Assembly: GCF_002277815.1 (NCBI RefSeq)
Contig: NZ_NKJI01000017.1
Span: forward strand, 48,677 to 112,676
Reading direction: 5' to 3'
Origin: Pseudomonas sp. ERMR1:02
GTDB taxonomy: Bacteria; Pseudomonadota; Gammaproteobacteria; Pseudomonadales; Pseudomonadaceae
DNA: 64,000 bases
The notes beneath the pieces are model-generated. The model made no database searches. It saw only the letters and a list, made by a program, of their open reading frames with translations, and was not told the DNA's origin. A program made the translations under genes and the position numbers. Shown here in pieces: positions 1-8,154 of this stretch; positions within the stretch are counted from its first letter, which is position 1; each line of letters begins with the position of its first letter.

Positions 1-528
1 GCAACCATTGAACCTCAGTTCGATGGCCGACATCGGCTCAACATCAATCAGGTTGAACGCCGAACCTTGCAGCACATGCGTCAGCGCGGCGCGGATAATA
101 AACGGATGAGTCACGGCGACGACATGACCGGGTGTCGCCTCCAGTGTCAGCAGCCACGCGGCCACCCGCTCAACGATTTTCGCCACTGACTCGCCACCGT
201 GGGGCGCCGAACTCGGGTCAGCGATCCAGCTTTCAAGCAGTTCGGGTTCGGTTTTTTGCAGGTTGTTGATGCGTTCCCCGTTCCAGCGACCGAAATCGCA
301 ATCCCTGAGTGCGTCGACAATTTCCACGGTGTTGCCAAACAGTTCGGCGGTTTGCCGGGCCCGCCGTTCCGGAGCGCACATCAGCCTTGGCGAACCCTTG
401 AATAGAGCACTGCGCGAACCCTTCGCAGACTGCCAATCCATCTCCAATGGCTCATTTGTGGGAAAACGCGCCAATTTTTGTGCGACGGTTCTGGCGTGGC
501 AAATCAGGGTCAAACGGGTCGCCTGCAC
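1..528 (-). CDS. Histidine phosphatase family protein, 3' end cut by window edge
   Basis: Reading the minus strand gives one open frame of about 176 codons that runs off the left edge. It begins near VQATRLTLICHARTVA, where CHA replaces the usual RHG of the phosphohistidine site. It continues with CAPERRARQTAELFG, ALRDCDFGRWNG and HGGESVAKI, and ends with VVAVTHPFIIRAAL, which carries the second catalytic His. The order (N-terminal LxxxHxR, central E/D, C-terminal TH) is that of the phosphoglycerate mutase/CobC-like superfamily. The GTG at 528 is chosen because GTGAG lies 8 bases upstream; GTG at 540 is an alternative. The substrate is unknown. The neighbouring arginine genes are divergent, so no operon is implied. 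Confidence 0.75.
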   Translation of the reverse strand, partial: MQATRLTLICHARTVAQKLARFPTNEPLEMDWQSAKGSRSALFKGSPRLMCAPERRARQTAELFGNTVEIVDALRDCDFGRWNGERINNLQKTEPELLESWIADPSSAPHGGESVAKIVERVAAWLLTLEATPGHVVAVTHPFIIRAALTHVLQGSAFNLIDVEPMSAIELRFNGC

Positions 529-858
529 GAAATTTCTCACTGTCGATAGAACGGAAAAACGGCGTCTTGCCGTGGAGTACTGGGCAATTGTGCCGTAACA
601 AGGGTGATCGGGGGCGTTTCGTTTCAGCCAATGATTTGGGCTCGCACAGTCATTTCATCCCAAAACAACAGCCATATCCGACATCCCTATAGGCCATGCC
701 CTACAAGGTCGATCGACATCCGCGTAGCCTCGTGCCCATGCGCATTCGCCCCATGACCGGGCGTTCAGATCGGCGCGAAAATTAACTAGACACGCAATGC
801 GCGTTAACTAAATACTGGTTTCAACGGATTACCAACACACCATCCAGCAGGAGCCCGG
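529..858. promoter_or_regulatory. Divergent intergenic region upstream of aruF
   Basis: No gene is supported in this 330-base gap between the divergent phosphatase and aruF-like gene. It should hold both promoters. A direct repeat TTAACTA (782-788 and 804-810) flanks the partly symmetric ACGCAATGCGCGT and could be an operator. Inference only. Confidence 0.3.
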
Positions 859-1935
859 ATGTCCTCATTCAATGACCCGATCGTCTATTCTGGTCTGGAC
901 CGTACCCCGTCCGAACGCATGCTTGTCTTGCGTCCAGTGCAGTTAACCGACCTGCTCCAATTGCAGCGACTTGCCCGGGAAAGCCTGGTAGGCGTCACGT
1001 CCTTGCCGGACGATAGCGAACGCTTGCGCGATAAAATTCTCGATTCTTGCACTTCGTTCGAGCAAAACGTGCACAGCCCCGGCCCGGAGAGTTACTTATT
1101 CGTGCTGGAAGATCTGGCGAACGAGCGTCTGGTGGGTTGTTCGGAGATTCTCGCCATTGCCGGCTTCAGCGAACCGTTCTATAGCCTGCGCAACCGCCAT
1201 TTCAACAGTGCCTCGCGGGAGCTGAACATCGAGCATGACGTGCCGGCGCTGTCGGTATGCCATGACCTCAGCGGCCACACCTTGCTGCGCGGGTTCCATA
1301 TCGATGCAGCGTTACAGCGCACAGCATTCTCGGAACTGTTGTCCCGGGCGCGACTGTTGTTCATTGCGGCCCACGCACGGCGTTTTTCCGAAGCGGTGAT
1401 CACCGAGATTGTCGGCTACAGCAGCGATGAGGGTCACTCGCCGTTCTGGGATGCTGTGGGCAAGCATTTTTTCGACCTGCCCTATGTCGAGGCGGAGCGG
1501 CTTTGCGGCCTGGAAAGCCGGACGTTTCTCGCCGAATTGATGCCGCACTACCCGATCTACGTGCCGATGCTGCCCCAGGCCGCACAAGACTGCATCGGCC
1601 GCATCCATCCGAGTGGCCAGGAAGCCTTCGATATCCTTGAGCGCGAGGGATTTGAAACCAACAGCTATGTTGATCTGTTCGATGGTGGCCCGACGCTGTT
1701 TGCACGAACTGGCGCCATTCGGTCCATTGCTCGCAGCCACACCGCTTCGGCGAAACCCGGTACCTCCATCGACGCCCGTGGCCGCTACCTGGTGAGCAAT
1801 GACTCGCTGGAAAATTATCGCGCCATCGTCGCCGAACTGGACTACATCGCCGGGCAACCCGTGACGCTGGACGCCGGCATGTGCGCAGCGCTGAAGGTGA
1901 GCGAAGGCAGTCCTATCCGGCTGATCGCCTTGTGA
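859..1935 (+). CDS. aruF: Arginine N-succinyltransferase, AruF (alpha subunit) type
   Basis: A 358-residue protein of the AstA/AruF family. AruF with AruG forms the enzyme that moves succinyl from succinyl-CoA to arginine (or ornithine), the first step of the arginine succinyltransferase pathway. Family signatures visible are LRPVQLTDLLQLQRLA near the start, GVTSLPDDSERLRDKI, HSPFWDAVGKHFFDL, RTFLAELMPHYPIYVP and FDGGPTLFAR. The start at 859 has AGGAG 8 bases upstream and gives about 20 extra residues before MLVLRP, the usual N-terminus; the internal ATG at 919 lacks a ribosome site. The next gene is the AruG-type partner, 61 bases on. The rest of the pathway (aruC, aruD, aruB, aruE) is absent, so this is probably an extra copy and its substrate may differ. 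Confidence 0.88.
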   Translation: MSSFNDPIVYSGLDRTPSERMLVLRPVQLTDLLQLQRLARESLVGVTSLPDDSERLRDKILDSCTSFEQNVHSPGPESYLFVLEDLANERLVGCSEILAIAGFSEPFYSLRNRHFNSASRELNIEHDVPALSVCHDLSGHTLLRGFHIDAALQRTAFSELLSRARLLFIAAHARRFSEAVITEIVGYSSDEGHSPFWDAVGKHFFDLPYVEAERLCGLESRTFLAELMPHYPIYVPMLPQAAQDCIGRIHPSGQEAFDILEREGFETNSYVDLFDGGPTLFARTGAIRSIARSHTASAKPGTSIDARGRYLVSNDSLENYRAIVAELDYIAGQPVTLDAGMCAALKVSEGSPIRLIAL

Positions 1936-1996
1936 GCGTCTACCGTCCCGCTGCCCAACGACAACGTCCGAACTGGTGCGAAACAGGAGCTGCAGC

Positions 1997-3031
1997 ATGA
2001 TCGTCCGTCCGGTTCAGGTCACCGACCTGCCCGCCTTGCGCGCGCTGGTCCGACAGGCGGGCCGCGGATCGAACAGCCTGCCCGCCAACGAAGAACGCCT
2101 GACCCATCGTTTGCGCTGGGCCAAGAGGACGTTTGCCGAACAGGTCGAACGCGCTGATGCCGATTACCTGTTCGTTCTTGAAGACGACGATCAGCAAGTA
2201 ATCGGCGTCAGTGCCCTGACGGGCGCCGTCGGCCTGCGCGAGCCCTGGTACAACTATCGGGTCGGGCTGACGGTCAGCTCATCAGCGGATCTGGGCATTC
2301 ATCGGCACATCCCGACCTTGTTCCTGAACAATGAAATGACCGGGCAATCGGAACTCTGCTCGTTGTTCCTGCGCCACGATCAGCGCCAGGGTGATCACGG
2401 TCGATTACTGTCTTTGAGTCGCCTGATGTTTGTCGCGGAATTCCCGCATCTGTTCGGCGATAAACTCATCGCCGAACTGCGCGGCGCTGCTGACGAACAA
2501 GGTTGTTCGCCCTTCTGGGACAGCGTGGGCCGGCACTTTTTCAAAATGGATTTCAGCCATGCCGATCACCTGTCGTGGCTGGGCAACAAGTCGTTCATTG
2601 CCGAACTGATGCCACGCCAACCGCTTTACGCCTGCCTGCTCACCGAACAGGCCCAGGCCGTGATCGGCAAGCCTCATGCGAACAGCGAACCGGCGCTGAA
2701 GATCCTTACCGCCGAGGGTTTTGCCCACCAGGGCTACATCGACATCTTCGACGCGGGCCCGCTCATCGAGGCCCCGGTATCGAACATCCGTACCGTGCGC
2801 GACAGTCAATTACTGGAATTGGCCATCGGCACACCGGACGATCAGGCGCCGAAGTGGCTGATCCACAACCGTCGCCTGGAAAACTGCCGTATCACCACCG
2901 CACCGGCGCGGCAGGTCGGCCATAGCCTGATGGTCGATCGGCTCACCGCCAAACGCCTGCAACTGCAACCGGGTGATTCGGTGCGTTGCGTGCTGTTGCG
3001 CAATCAACAGCGGCAGGCTGTGGCGGCTTGA
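1997..3031 (+). CDS. aruG: Arginine N-succinyltransferase, AruG (beta subunit) type
   Basis: A 344-residue AstA-family protein, partner of the preceding gene. Diagnostic stretches are MIVRPVQVTDLPALRALVR, SLPANEERL, YLFVLEDDD, GLREPWYNYRVGLTVS, SPFWDSVGRHFFKMDF, FIAELMPRQPLY and GYIDIFDAGP. The last 70 residues keep the family's NRRLENCRITTAPARQ and LTAKRLQLQPGD segments, so the gene looks intact. The ATG at 1997 follows CAGGAG by 7 bases; a longer GTG start at 1976 would include the ribosome site and is rejected. Co-transcription with the upstream gene is likely. The C-terminus is more diverged than the core. Confidence 0.88.
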   Translation: MIVRPVQVTDLPALRALVRQAGRGSNSLPANEERLTHRLRWAKRTFAEQVERADADYLFVLEDDDQQVIGVSALTGAVGLREPWYNYRVGLTVSSSADLGIHRHIPTLFLNNEMTGQSELCSLFLRHDQRQGDHGRLLSLSRLMFVAEFPHLFGDKLIAELRGAADEQGCSPFWDSVGRHFFKMDFSHADHLSWLGNKSFIAELMPRQPLYACLLTEQAQAVIGKPHANSEPALKILTAEGFAHQGYIDIFDAGPLIEAPVSNIRTVRDSQLLELAIGTPDDQAPKWLIHNRRLENCRITTAPARQVGHSLMVDRLTAKRLQLQPGDSVRCVLLRNQQRQAVAA

Positions 3032-3204
3032 TCGTCGGGATGGTCCCGCGCCCAGGCACAGCTGCGATCAGCAATCACTCGACCAAAATGGCAGCAATCA
3101 CGTTAAATTCGTCATCATTCTTAACATGCCCCCGTGATAGCCTTTAACACTTTCGGCGTTGACACTTTTGCTCAAGCCCTTCCATTTCCATTGGTGGAAC
3201 TCAT

Positions 3205-4074
3205 ATGTCCAGGCTGTCTCATCAAGATTTACGCCGCAATTTTCGCCAACTGCTCGCTTCCAACACCTGCTATCACACGGCATCGGTTTTCGATCCGATG
3301 TCGGCGCGCATCGCCGCCGACCTGGGGTTCGAGGTGGGCATCCTGGGTGGTTCGGTTGCATCGTTGCAGGTGCTGGGCGCGCCTGACTTTGCCTTGATCA
3401 GCCTCAGCGAATTCGCCGAGCAGGCCACCCGCATCGGCCGTGTCGCCCAATTGCCAGTGATTGCCGACGCCGACCATGGTTACGGCAACGCGCTCAACGT
3501 CATGCGCACCATCGTTGAGCTCGAACGCGCCGGCGTGGCGGCCCTGACCATCGAAGATACCTTGCTGCCGGCGCAATTCGGTCGCAAATCCACCGACCTG
3601 ACCACGGTCGCCGAAGGTGTCGGCAAGATTCGCGCGGCACTTGAGGCCCGGTGCGATTCGGAAATGGCCATCATCGCCCGCACCCACGCGGGGATTCTGC
3701 CGGTCCAGGAAATCATCAGCCGCACCCGGCAATACCAGGCCGCTGGCGCGGACGGGATCTGCATGGTGGGGATACGGGACTTCGATCACCTGGAGCAGAT
3801 CGCCGAGCACTTGAGCGTGCCGCTGATGCTGGTGACCTACGGCAACCCGGCGCTGCGCGACGACAAACGCCTGGCCGAACTGGGCGTGCGCGTCACCATC
3901 GACGGCCACGGCGCTTACTTCGCGGCGATCAAGGCGACGTACGACAGCCTGCGCGAACAGCGCCAGATTTTTACCCAGGCCTCGGATTTGAACGCTACCG
4001 AACTGACGCATACCTATACCCAGCCGGAGGAATACATCCGTTGGGCGAAGGAGTTTATGAGCGTTAAGGAGTGA
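3205..4074 (+). CDS. Oxaloacetate decarboxylase, isocitrate lyase/PEP mutase superfamily
   Basis: A 289-residue TIM-barrel protein close to P. aeruginosa PA4872, a characterised oxaloacetate decarboxylase in the PEP mutase/isocitrate lyase superfamily. DADHGYGN (residues 88-95) supplies the Mg-binding Asp and replaces the isocitrate lyase cysteine loop, arguing against lyase activity. His235 in TIDGHGAYF matches the His that distinguishes PA4872. IARTHAG and ADGICMVGI are other family strands. Product is pyruvate plus CO2 in the cytosol. GGTGGAA lies just before the ATG. It appears to be monocistronic and is followed by a long perfect hairpin. Confidence 0.85.
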   Translation: MSRLSHQDLRRNFRQLLASNTCYHTASVFDPMSARIAADLGFEVGILGGSVASLQVLGAPDFALISLSEFAEQATRIGRVAQLPVIADADHGYGNALNVMRTIVELERAGVAALTIEDTLLPAQFGRKSTDLTTVAEGVGKIRAALEARCDSEMAIIARTHAGILPVQEIISRTRQYQAAGADGICMVGIRDFDHLEQIAEHLSVPLMLVTYGNPALRDDKRLAELGVRVTIDGHGAYFAAIKATYDSLREQRQIFTQASDLNATELTHTYTQPEEYIRWAKEFMSVKE

Positions 4075-4104
4075 TGGGCAGCAGGTATATCTTCGTCGCC
4101 TGAT

Positions 4105-4184
4105 CTGACGCCATCGCGGGTAAACCCGCTCCCACAGCAATTGCACAAAACCTGTGGGAGCGGGTTTACCCGCGATGGCGTCAG
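4105..4184. repeat. Perfect 33-bp inverted repeat, REP-type hairpin and possible terminator
   Basis: Arms 4105-4137 and 4152-4184 are exact reverse complements around a 14-base loop. The arms contain GCGGGTAAACCCGCTCCCACA, a Pseudomonas REP-type core. It lies between convergent genes and could end transcription from both. Confidence 0.85.
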
Positions 4185-4195
4185 TCATTACACCG

Positions 4196-4498
4196 CTAAA
4201 CCGTAGCCTTGTAGCCCTCCTCCCGCTGCAACGCCCTTGCCTGGATCACATCCAGCACAGCGCACCCTTCGCGCATGAGCAGATGCACGGCGCGAGTCAC
4301 CCGCGTCAGATCGCAATCGGAAATGTCTTTGAGATTGAGGCTGGACAAAGTGTCCGCCAGATCGCGAACCACCGTGAAACGGTGCATGGCGCACGCGGCC
4401 ATGTCGCTGAGTTCTTTGTGGGTGTTGATGAAGAGCACCGGGTTGGTGGCGTCGTAGGTGTCGATGGGGAGGTAACGGGGCATGACTTGGTCGAACAT
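4196..4498 (-). CDS. Small protein, DUF3077/DUF6124-like
   Basis: A 100-residue protein starting MFDQVMPRYLPIDTYD. The segments NPVLFINTHKELSDMAACAM and LLMREGCAVLDVIQARAL resemble the short Pseudomonas-specific DUF3077/DUF6124 proteins, whose function is unknown. No signal peptide or membrane segment is seen. GGAG lies about 10 bases before the ATG at 4498. The 5' leader carries a structured element also found before the DUF6124 gene at 57.2 kb, which supports a family link. It could be a Pseudomonas orphan outside these Pfam families. Confidence 0.6.
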   Translation of the reverse strand: MFDQVMPRYLPIDTYDATNPVLFINTHKELSDMAACAMHRFTVVRDLADTLSSLNLKDISDCDLTRVTRAVHLLMREGCAVLDVIQARALQREEGYKATV

Positions 4499-4548
4499 AC
4501 GTGAAACTCCAGGTTGCGCTACCACCTTTCGCGGCCAAGCAAAGATAA

Positions 4549-4629
4549 GGTGGCAGCCGTGTGCGGGTTGGCCGACCGGTACCTGAAAAACCGGCACACC
4601 CGAAGATGTCCCGCGCACAGCCGCCATAA
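4549..4629 (-). promoter_or_regulatory. Conserved stem-loop leader, copy A
   Basis: An about 80-base element 51 bases upstream of the small gene. Its ends, GGTGGCAGCCGTGTGCGGG and CCCGCGCACAGCCGCCAT on the plus strand, can pair over about 15 of 18 positions. A second copy with paired substitutions lies at 57293-57372, before another small gene. It may be a cis-acting RNA leader, an sRNA or a leader-peptide region. Confidence 0.5.
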
Positions 4630-4776
4630 AACCTGCAGCACTGTGAAGTTTCAGATACCGACCGGCCAAGGTCGATCGCGGAGTTTTCCGCGAGCACGAA
4701 CTATAGGAGTCGATACCGAAACGTGGCAACAGGGTACGTTGTAGGAAACGTCTTGAAAAGTTGTGCGCCGCATATT

Positions 4777-4887
4777 GATCGCTCCCACGCTCTGCGTGGG
4801 AATGCAGCCCGGGACGCTCCGCGTCCCTTACGGAGCCGAACGCGGAGCGTCCGTTGAGGCATTCCCACGCAGAGCGTGGGAACGATC
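4777..4887. repeat. Palindromic intergenic repeat (ACGCTCTGCGTGGG type)
   Basis: Outer arms 4777-4805 and 4859-4887 are near-perfect inverted copies built on CCCACGCTCTGCGTGGGAA, with an inner pair GGACGCTCCGCG/CGCGGAGCGTCC. No coding potential is credible. Confidence 0.75.
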
Positions 4888-4908
4888 ATGGGGTGAGTAT
4901 TGAGGGCT

Positions 4909-4949
4909 TTTGCTCTGGCTTTTGCTCTGGCTTTTGCTCTGGCTTTTGA
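4909..4949. repeat. Short tandem repeat, GGCTTTTGCTCT unit
   Basis: Three copies of the 12-mer GGCTTTTGCTCT, then a diverged copy GGCTTTTGATCC. The unit resembles the start of the modular repeats at 57.9 and 59.9 kb (GGCTTTTGATCTGGC), so this is probably an expanded edge of that family. Confidence 0.8.
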
Positions 4950-5303
4950 TCCACCCGCCCCATCGGGAGGCTGAGTGGAGGTGTTCATCCGGGGATTGGC
5001 GCGCAGCGCCGTTCGACGCAGTCGAACACATTGCATGTAGGTGCAGCGAAGCCAACCGGAGGGCAATGCCCCCGGATGGATACCGGAGCGAAGGAACGCC
5101 GAGCCCCAGCGAGGGGCCGGACGCTCGGGGCGAGCCTTTTTTGCTTACTTTTTTTGGCGTTTGAAAAAAAGTGAGTCGCCGTCAGGCGAAACCATAAGCG
5201 GCCGTTACCGCAGCAATGGATATGTACTCAGTCAACAACAATAGGTCGGCTGCCAGGTCGTCTTCGCGGGCAAGCCTCGCTCCTACAGGGGTTGTGGTGG
5301 AGA
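4950..5303. repeat. Diverged member of the modular intergenic repeat family
   Basis: Shares ordered blocks with the 56.5, 59.9 and 60.3 kb modules: GGAGCGAAGGAACGCCGAGC, GTCAGGCGAAACCATAAGCG and GCCGTTACCGCAGC, then ATGGATATGTACTCAGTCAA. It ends in a REP half (GCGGGCAAGCCTCGCTCCTA). Open frames across it follow the repeat, not a gene. Confidence 0.65.
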
Positions 5304-6377
5304 TCAGACCGAGTCGAGCAGTTCGTGATGCGGCCGACCATCACCACAGCAAATCACGCGATTACGCCCGGTCGTCTTGGCTTCGTACAACGCCTGATCA
5401 GCATCGTTGAGCCACAGAGTGGCATCGGTGTGGGCCGGGTCGAAGTCCGCCAGACCGATACTCAGGCTGACTTTCAGCGCCGGGTTTTGCTCATAGCCCA
5501 GGGTGGCGAAGCGGTCACGCAGGGCATCCATGGCAGCGGCGGCGCTGTTCAGGGGCAGGTCCGGAAGGATCACGCAGAACTCGTCGCCGCCGTAACGCCC
5601 GGCGACATCGGTGGCGCGCAGGTTCTGTTTGAGCATTTTGCTCAGATGCCGCAACACGATGTCACCGGCGACATGGCCGTAGGTGTCGTTGATGCTTTTG
5701 AAATGGTCGATGTCGATCAGGGCGATCACCGCGCCCTGATGCTGGCGTTGACAGCGCTGAAATTCGACTTCCAGTTGGTCCTTCCAGGCGCCGTGATTGA
5801 GCAGGCCGGTGAGGCTGTCGGTGCGGCTCAGGGCAAGCAGTTCACGCTTTTGCCGACCGAGGGTATGGGCCTGGCGAAAGCAGATCAAACCCAGCACCAG
5901 CGGATAAAAACACATCAGCGGCAAGCAAGCGTAGAGCTGGAATTGACTGGTTTCAGGGATGAAGAGCGGGAGGAAGATCAGCCCTCCGACGCCAATGCCG
6001 AGTATCTGCGCGACGGTGCCCACCAACAAAAAACGCAAGCCGCCGATAGCCACGTTGTTCATTGCCATCATGGAAATCGTGGTAGCGCTGGGCAGCGGAT
6101 TGAAGTGCATGGCGGCGACCCAGAAACCGCCCATAAAGGCGTCTACCAACAAATTACGGTGTTCGGCGTGATAGGGCGTCGTGGATCGTCGCGCCCATTG
6201 ATAGGCCAGGTGCGGCCAGAGCAAGCCATTGAACAACATCAGGGCCCAGACCCACGGCGCCGGGTTCAATGGGTACATTGTCACGCTCACGCATAGCAAA
6301 CCCAATACCAGTCCGATGGCGCGCGATGTGTAGAGCCTCCTGGCCAGTGAAAGTCCGTTTCCTCCCATCTTTTCCAT
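5304..6377 (-). CDS. Diguanylate cyclase with MASE2 membrane sensor domain
   Basis: A 357-residue inner-membrane protein of the AdrA/DgcC type. The first half (about residues 10-190) is a multi-helix MASE2 domain with RRLYTSRAIGLVLG and TPYHAEHRNLLVDAF. The C-terminal half is a GGDEF domain: DSLTGLLNHGAW, DIDHFKSINDTYGH, then RYGGDEF with GGDEF at 263-267. The inhibitory RxxD site (RATD, 254-257) lies the expected five residues before it. It should make c-di-GMP from two GTP and be feedback inhibited. The ATG at 6377 has AGAGG before it. c-di-GMP could bear on the polysaccharide and amyloid loci further on, but no direct link is visible. Confidence 0.93.
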   Translation of the reverse strand: MEKMGGNGLSLARRLYTSRAIGLVLGLLCVSVTMYPLNPAPWVWALMLFNGLLWPHLAYQWARRSTTPYHAEHRNLLVDAFMGGFWVAAMHFNPLPSATTISMMAMNNVAIGGLRFLLVGTVAQILGIGVGGLIFLPLFIPETSQFQLYACLPLMCFYPLVLGLICFRQAHTLGRQKRELLALSRTDSLTGLLNHGAWKDQLEVEFQRCQRQHQGAVIALIDIDHFKSINDTYGHVAGDIVLRHLSKMLKQNLRATDVAGRYGGDEFCVILPDLPLNSAAAAMDALRDRFATLGYEQNPALKVSLSIGLADFDPAHTDATLWLNDADQALYEAKTTGRNRVICCGDGRPHHELLDSV

Positions 6378-6510
6378 TGGGACCTCTGCACCACAGAACG
6401 GAACCTGATCACACCGGGATTACAGGTGTGCCAGAAGTCTATCAGGGCGACGTTAAATAGCCATCACCGACGGGCGGGCTGAATACCCCGCCATCCGGCA
6501 ATCTGGCTAT

Positions 6511-6603
6511 CTGTAGGAGCGAGGCTTGCCCGCGAAGAACAATAACGCGGTACATCAGGTAAACCGCGTAATCGTTCTTCGCGGGCAAGCCTCGCTCCTA
6601 CAG
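6511..6603. repeat. REP-type inverted pair between divergent genes
   Basis: Arms of about 30 bases (CTGTAGGAGCGAGGCTTGCC... and its complement) enclose a 33-base spacer. This fills most of the 303-base gap between the cyclase and monooxygenase; promoters must lie in the flanks. Confidence 0.85.
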
Positions 6604-6680
6604 AGGCAGAAGCAAAAACCCCCACAGAAACGGCTATACATGAAGATAGGGTTGGACCCATAGCGACAAACAGGAGAACC

Positions 6681-8132
6681 ATGCAGACCTTTGAAGTGTT
6701 GATCATCGGCAGCGGCTTCGGCGGCCAGTGTGCAGCGGTCAATTTGCTCAAGGCCGGTATCACTGACTTTCGTCTGCTGGAACGGCGGGACTTCTTCGGT
6801 GGCACCTGGTGCCAGAACACCTATCCCGGTGCGGCCGTCGACGTGCCCTCGCCGCTCTACTCACTGTCCTTCGCACCTTACCGCTGGACGCAGATGTTCG
6901 CCGAACAGGCCGAACTGCACCGCTACACCCGCTACGTGGTGGAGCGTTTCGGCCTGCGCGACCGGGTGGAGCTGCAAGCCAATGTCGAGCGAGTGGAATG
7001 GGACGAAACCGGCAAACGCTGGGCGGTGCACACCGCCAAAGGCACGTTTCATGCGCAGTTCCTGATCAATGCCACCGGCCCCCTAAGTCAACCGGTGGTG
7101 CCGCACTTCGCCGGCCAGGAACGCTTTCAGGGCAAGACCTTTCACACCAATAACTGGGACCATTCCTACGATTATCGGCAAAAACGCGTGGCCATCGTCG
7201 GTAGCGGCGCCAGCGCGGCCCAGGTGATTCCGGCGATCGCCCCGGATGTCGAGCACCTGCATGTGTTCCAACGCACGCCGCATTGGGTATTGCCCCGGCC
7301 AGACCGTACGTTCGGACGTTTCCAGCGCTGGCTGCTGGGGCTCAAGCCGGCCTACAAGCTGCTGCGCTGGATGATCTACTGGCAATTTGAAACCCGGGTG
7401 ATTGCTTTCAAATACTCGAAACCGGCGATACGCATGGTCCAGCGTCAGGCCCTGCGCTTGATCAAACACCAGGTGCCTGACGCCGAGCTGCGGCGAAAAC
7501 TGACACCGGACTACACCATCGGCTGTAAACGGGTGATTCTGTCCAGCACGCTGTACCCGGCGCTGGTCCGCAGCAACGTGACATTGCATAGCCGTGAACA
7601 AGGGATCGCCGAGATCGACGAAACCGGCATCGTCATGCAGGACGGCCAGCACATAGACCTGGATCTGATCGTCTGGTCCACCGGTTATGACGCCACCGAC
7701 GGGGTGATTTCCTACCCGGTCACCGGCAAAGACGGCATCCGTCTGAAGGACGTCTGGGCTCAGTACCCGCGGGCCTACCTCGGCACTGCCCTGCCGGACT
7801 TTCCCAACCTGTTCATCGTCACCGGCCCGAACACCGGCATTGGCCACACGTCGGCGCTGTTCATCATCGAATCGCAGATGAACTACATCCTCGACTGCAT
7901 TCGCACGCTAAAAGCACAAGGTTTACGCAGTATCGAAGTACGCCCCGAGGCAGAACGTACCTACACTGAAATGATCCATAGAGAAATGGAACGCACAGTG
8001 TGGAAGTCCGGAGGCTGCCACAGTTGGTATCAAAGCAAGAGCGGTCATGTGATTGCCATGTTTCCGGGATTCAGTTTCAGCTTTCACCGCTTGACCCGAG
8101 CCCTGAAACCCGCCGATCACATTTTGTCCTGA
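6681..8132 (+). CDS. Flavin monooxygenase, Baeyer-Villiger type
   Basis: A 483-residue FAD/NADPH enzyme. The first Rossmann motif is G10-S-G12-F-G-G15. The Baeyer-Villiger fingerprint FxGxxxHxxxWD is complete (F149, G151, H155, W159, D160), and the NADPH-binding GSGASA is at 174-179. GTWCQNTYPGAAVD is the conserved family segment after FAD. Such enzymes insert oxygen next to a ketone to give an ester or lactone; the natural substrate here is unknown. AGGAG lies 8 bases before the ATG. The alpha/beta hydrolase 22 bases downstream suggests a two-step ketone-to-ester-to-acid plus alcohol route. Confidence 0.88.
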   Translation: MQTFEVLIIGSGFGGQCAAVNLLKAGITDFRLLERRDFFGGTWCQNTYPGAAVDVPSPLYSLSFAPYRWTQMFAEQAELHRYTRYVVERFGLRDRVELQANVERVEWDETGKRWAVHTAKGTFHAQFLINATGPLSQPVVPHFAGQERFQGKTFHTNNWDHSYDYRQKRVAIVGSGASAAQVIPAIAPDVEHLHVFQRTPHWVLPRPDRTFGRFQRWLLGLKPAYKLLRWMIYWQFETRVIAFKYSKPAIRMVQRQALRLIKHQVPDAELRRKLTPDYTIGCKRVILSSTLYPALVRSNVTLHSREQGIAEIDETGIVMQDGQHIDLDLIVWSTGYDATDGVISYPVTGKDGIRLKDVWAQYPRAYLGTALPDFPNLFIVTGPNTGIGHTSALFIIESQMNYILDCIRTLKAQGLRSIEVRPEAERTYTEMIHREMERTVWKSGGCHSWYQSKSGHVIAMFPGFSFSFHRLTRALKPADHILS

Positions 8133-8154
8133 TCCGTCAGAAGGAAGACGCCTG

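Noticed and set aside
1312..1998. A 228-codon minus-strand frame opposite aruF
   Set aside because: Shadow of a clearly recognised gene; no family character.
3229..4188. A 319-codon minus frame opposite the oxaloacetate decarboxylase
   Set aside because: Antisense to a gene with its catalytic residues in register; the protein is low in family signal and rich in shadow-type Arg/Gly.
6464..6820. A 118-codon minus frame opposite the monooxygenase start
   Set aside because: Covers an REP pair and the 5' end of a well-supported gene on the other strand.
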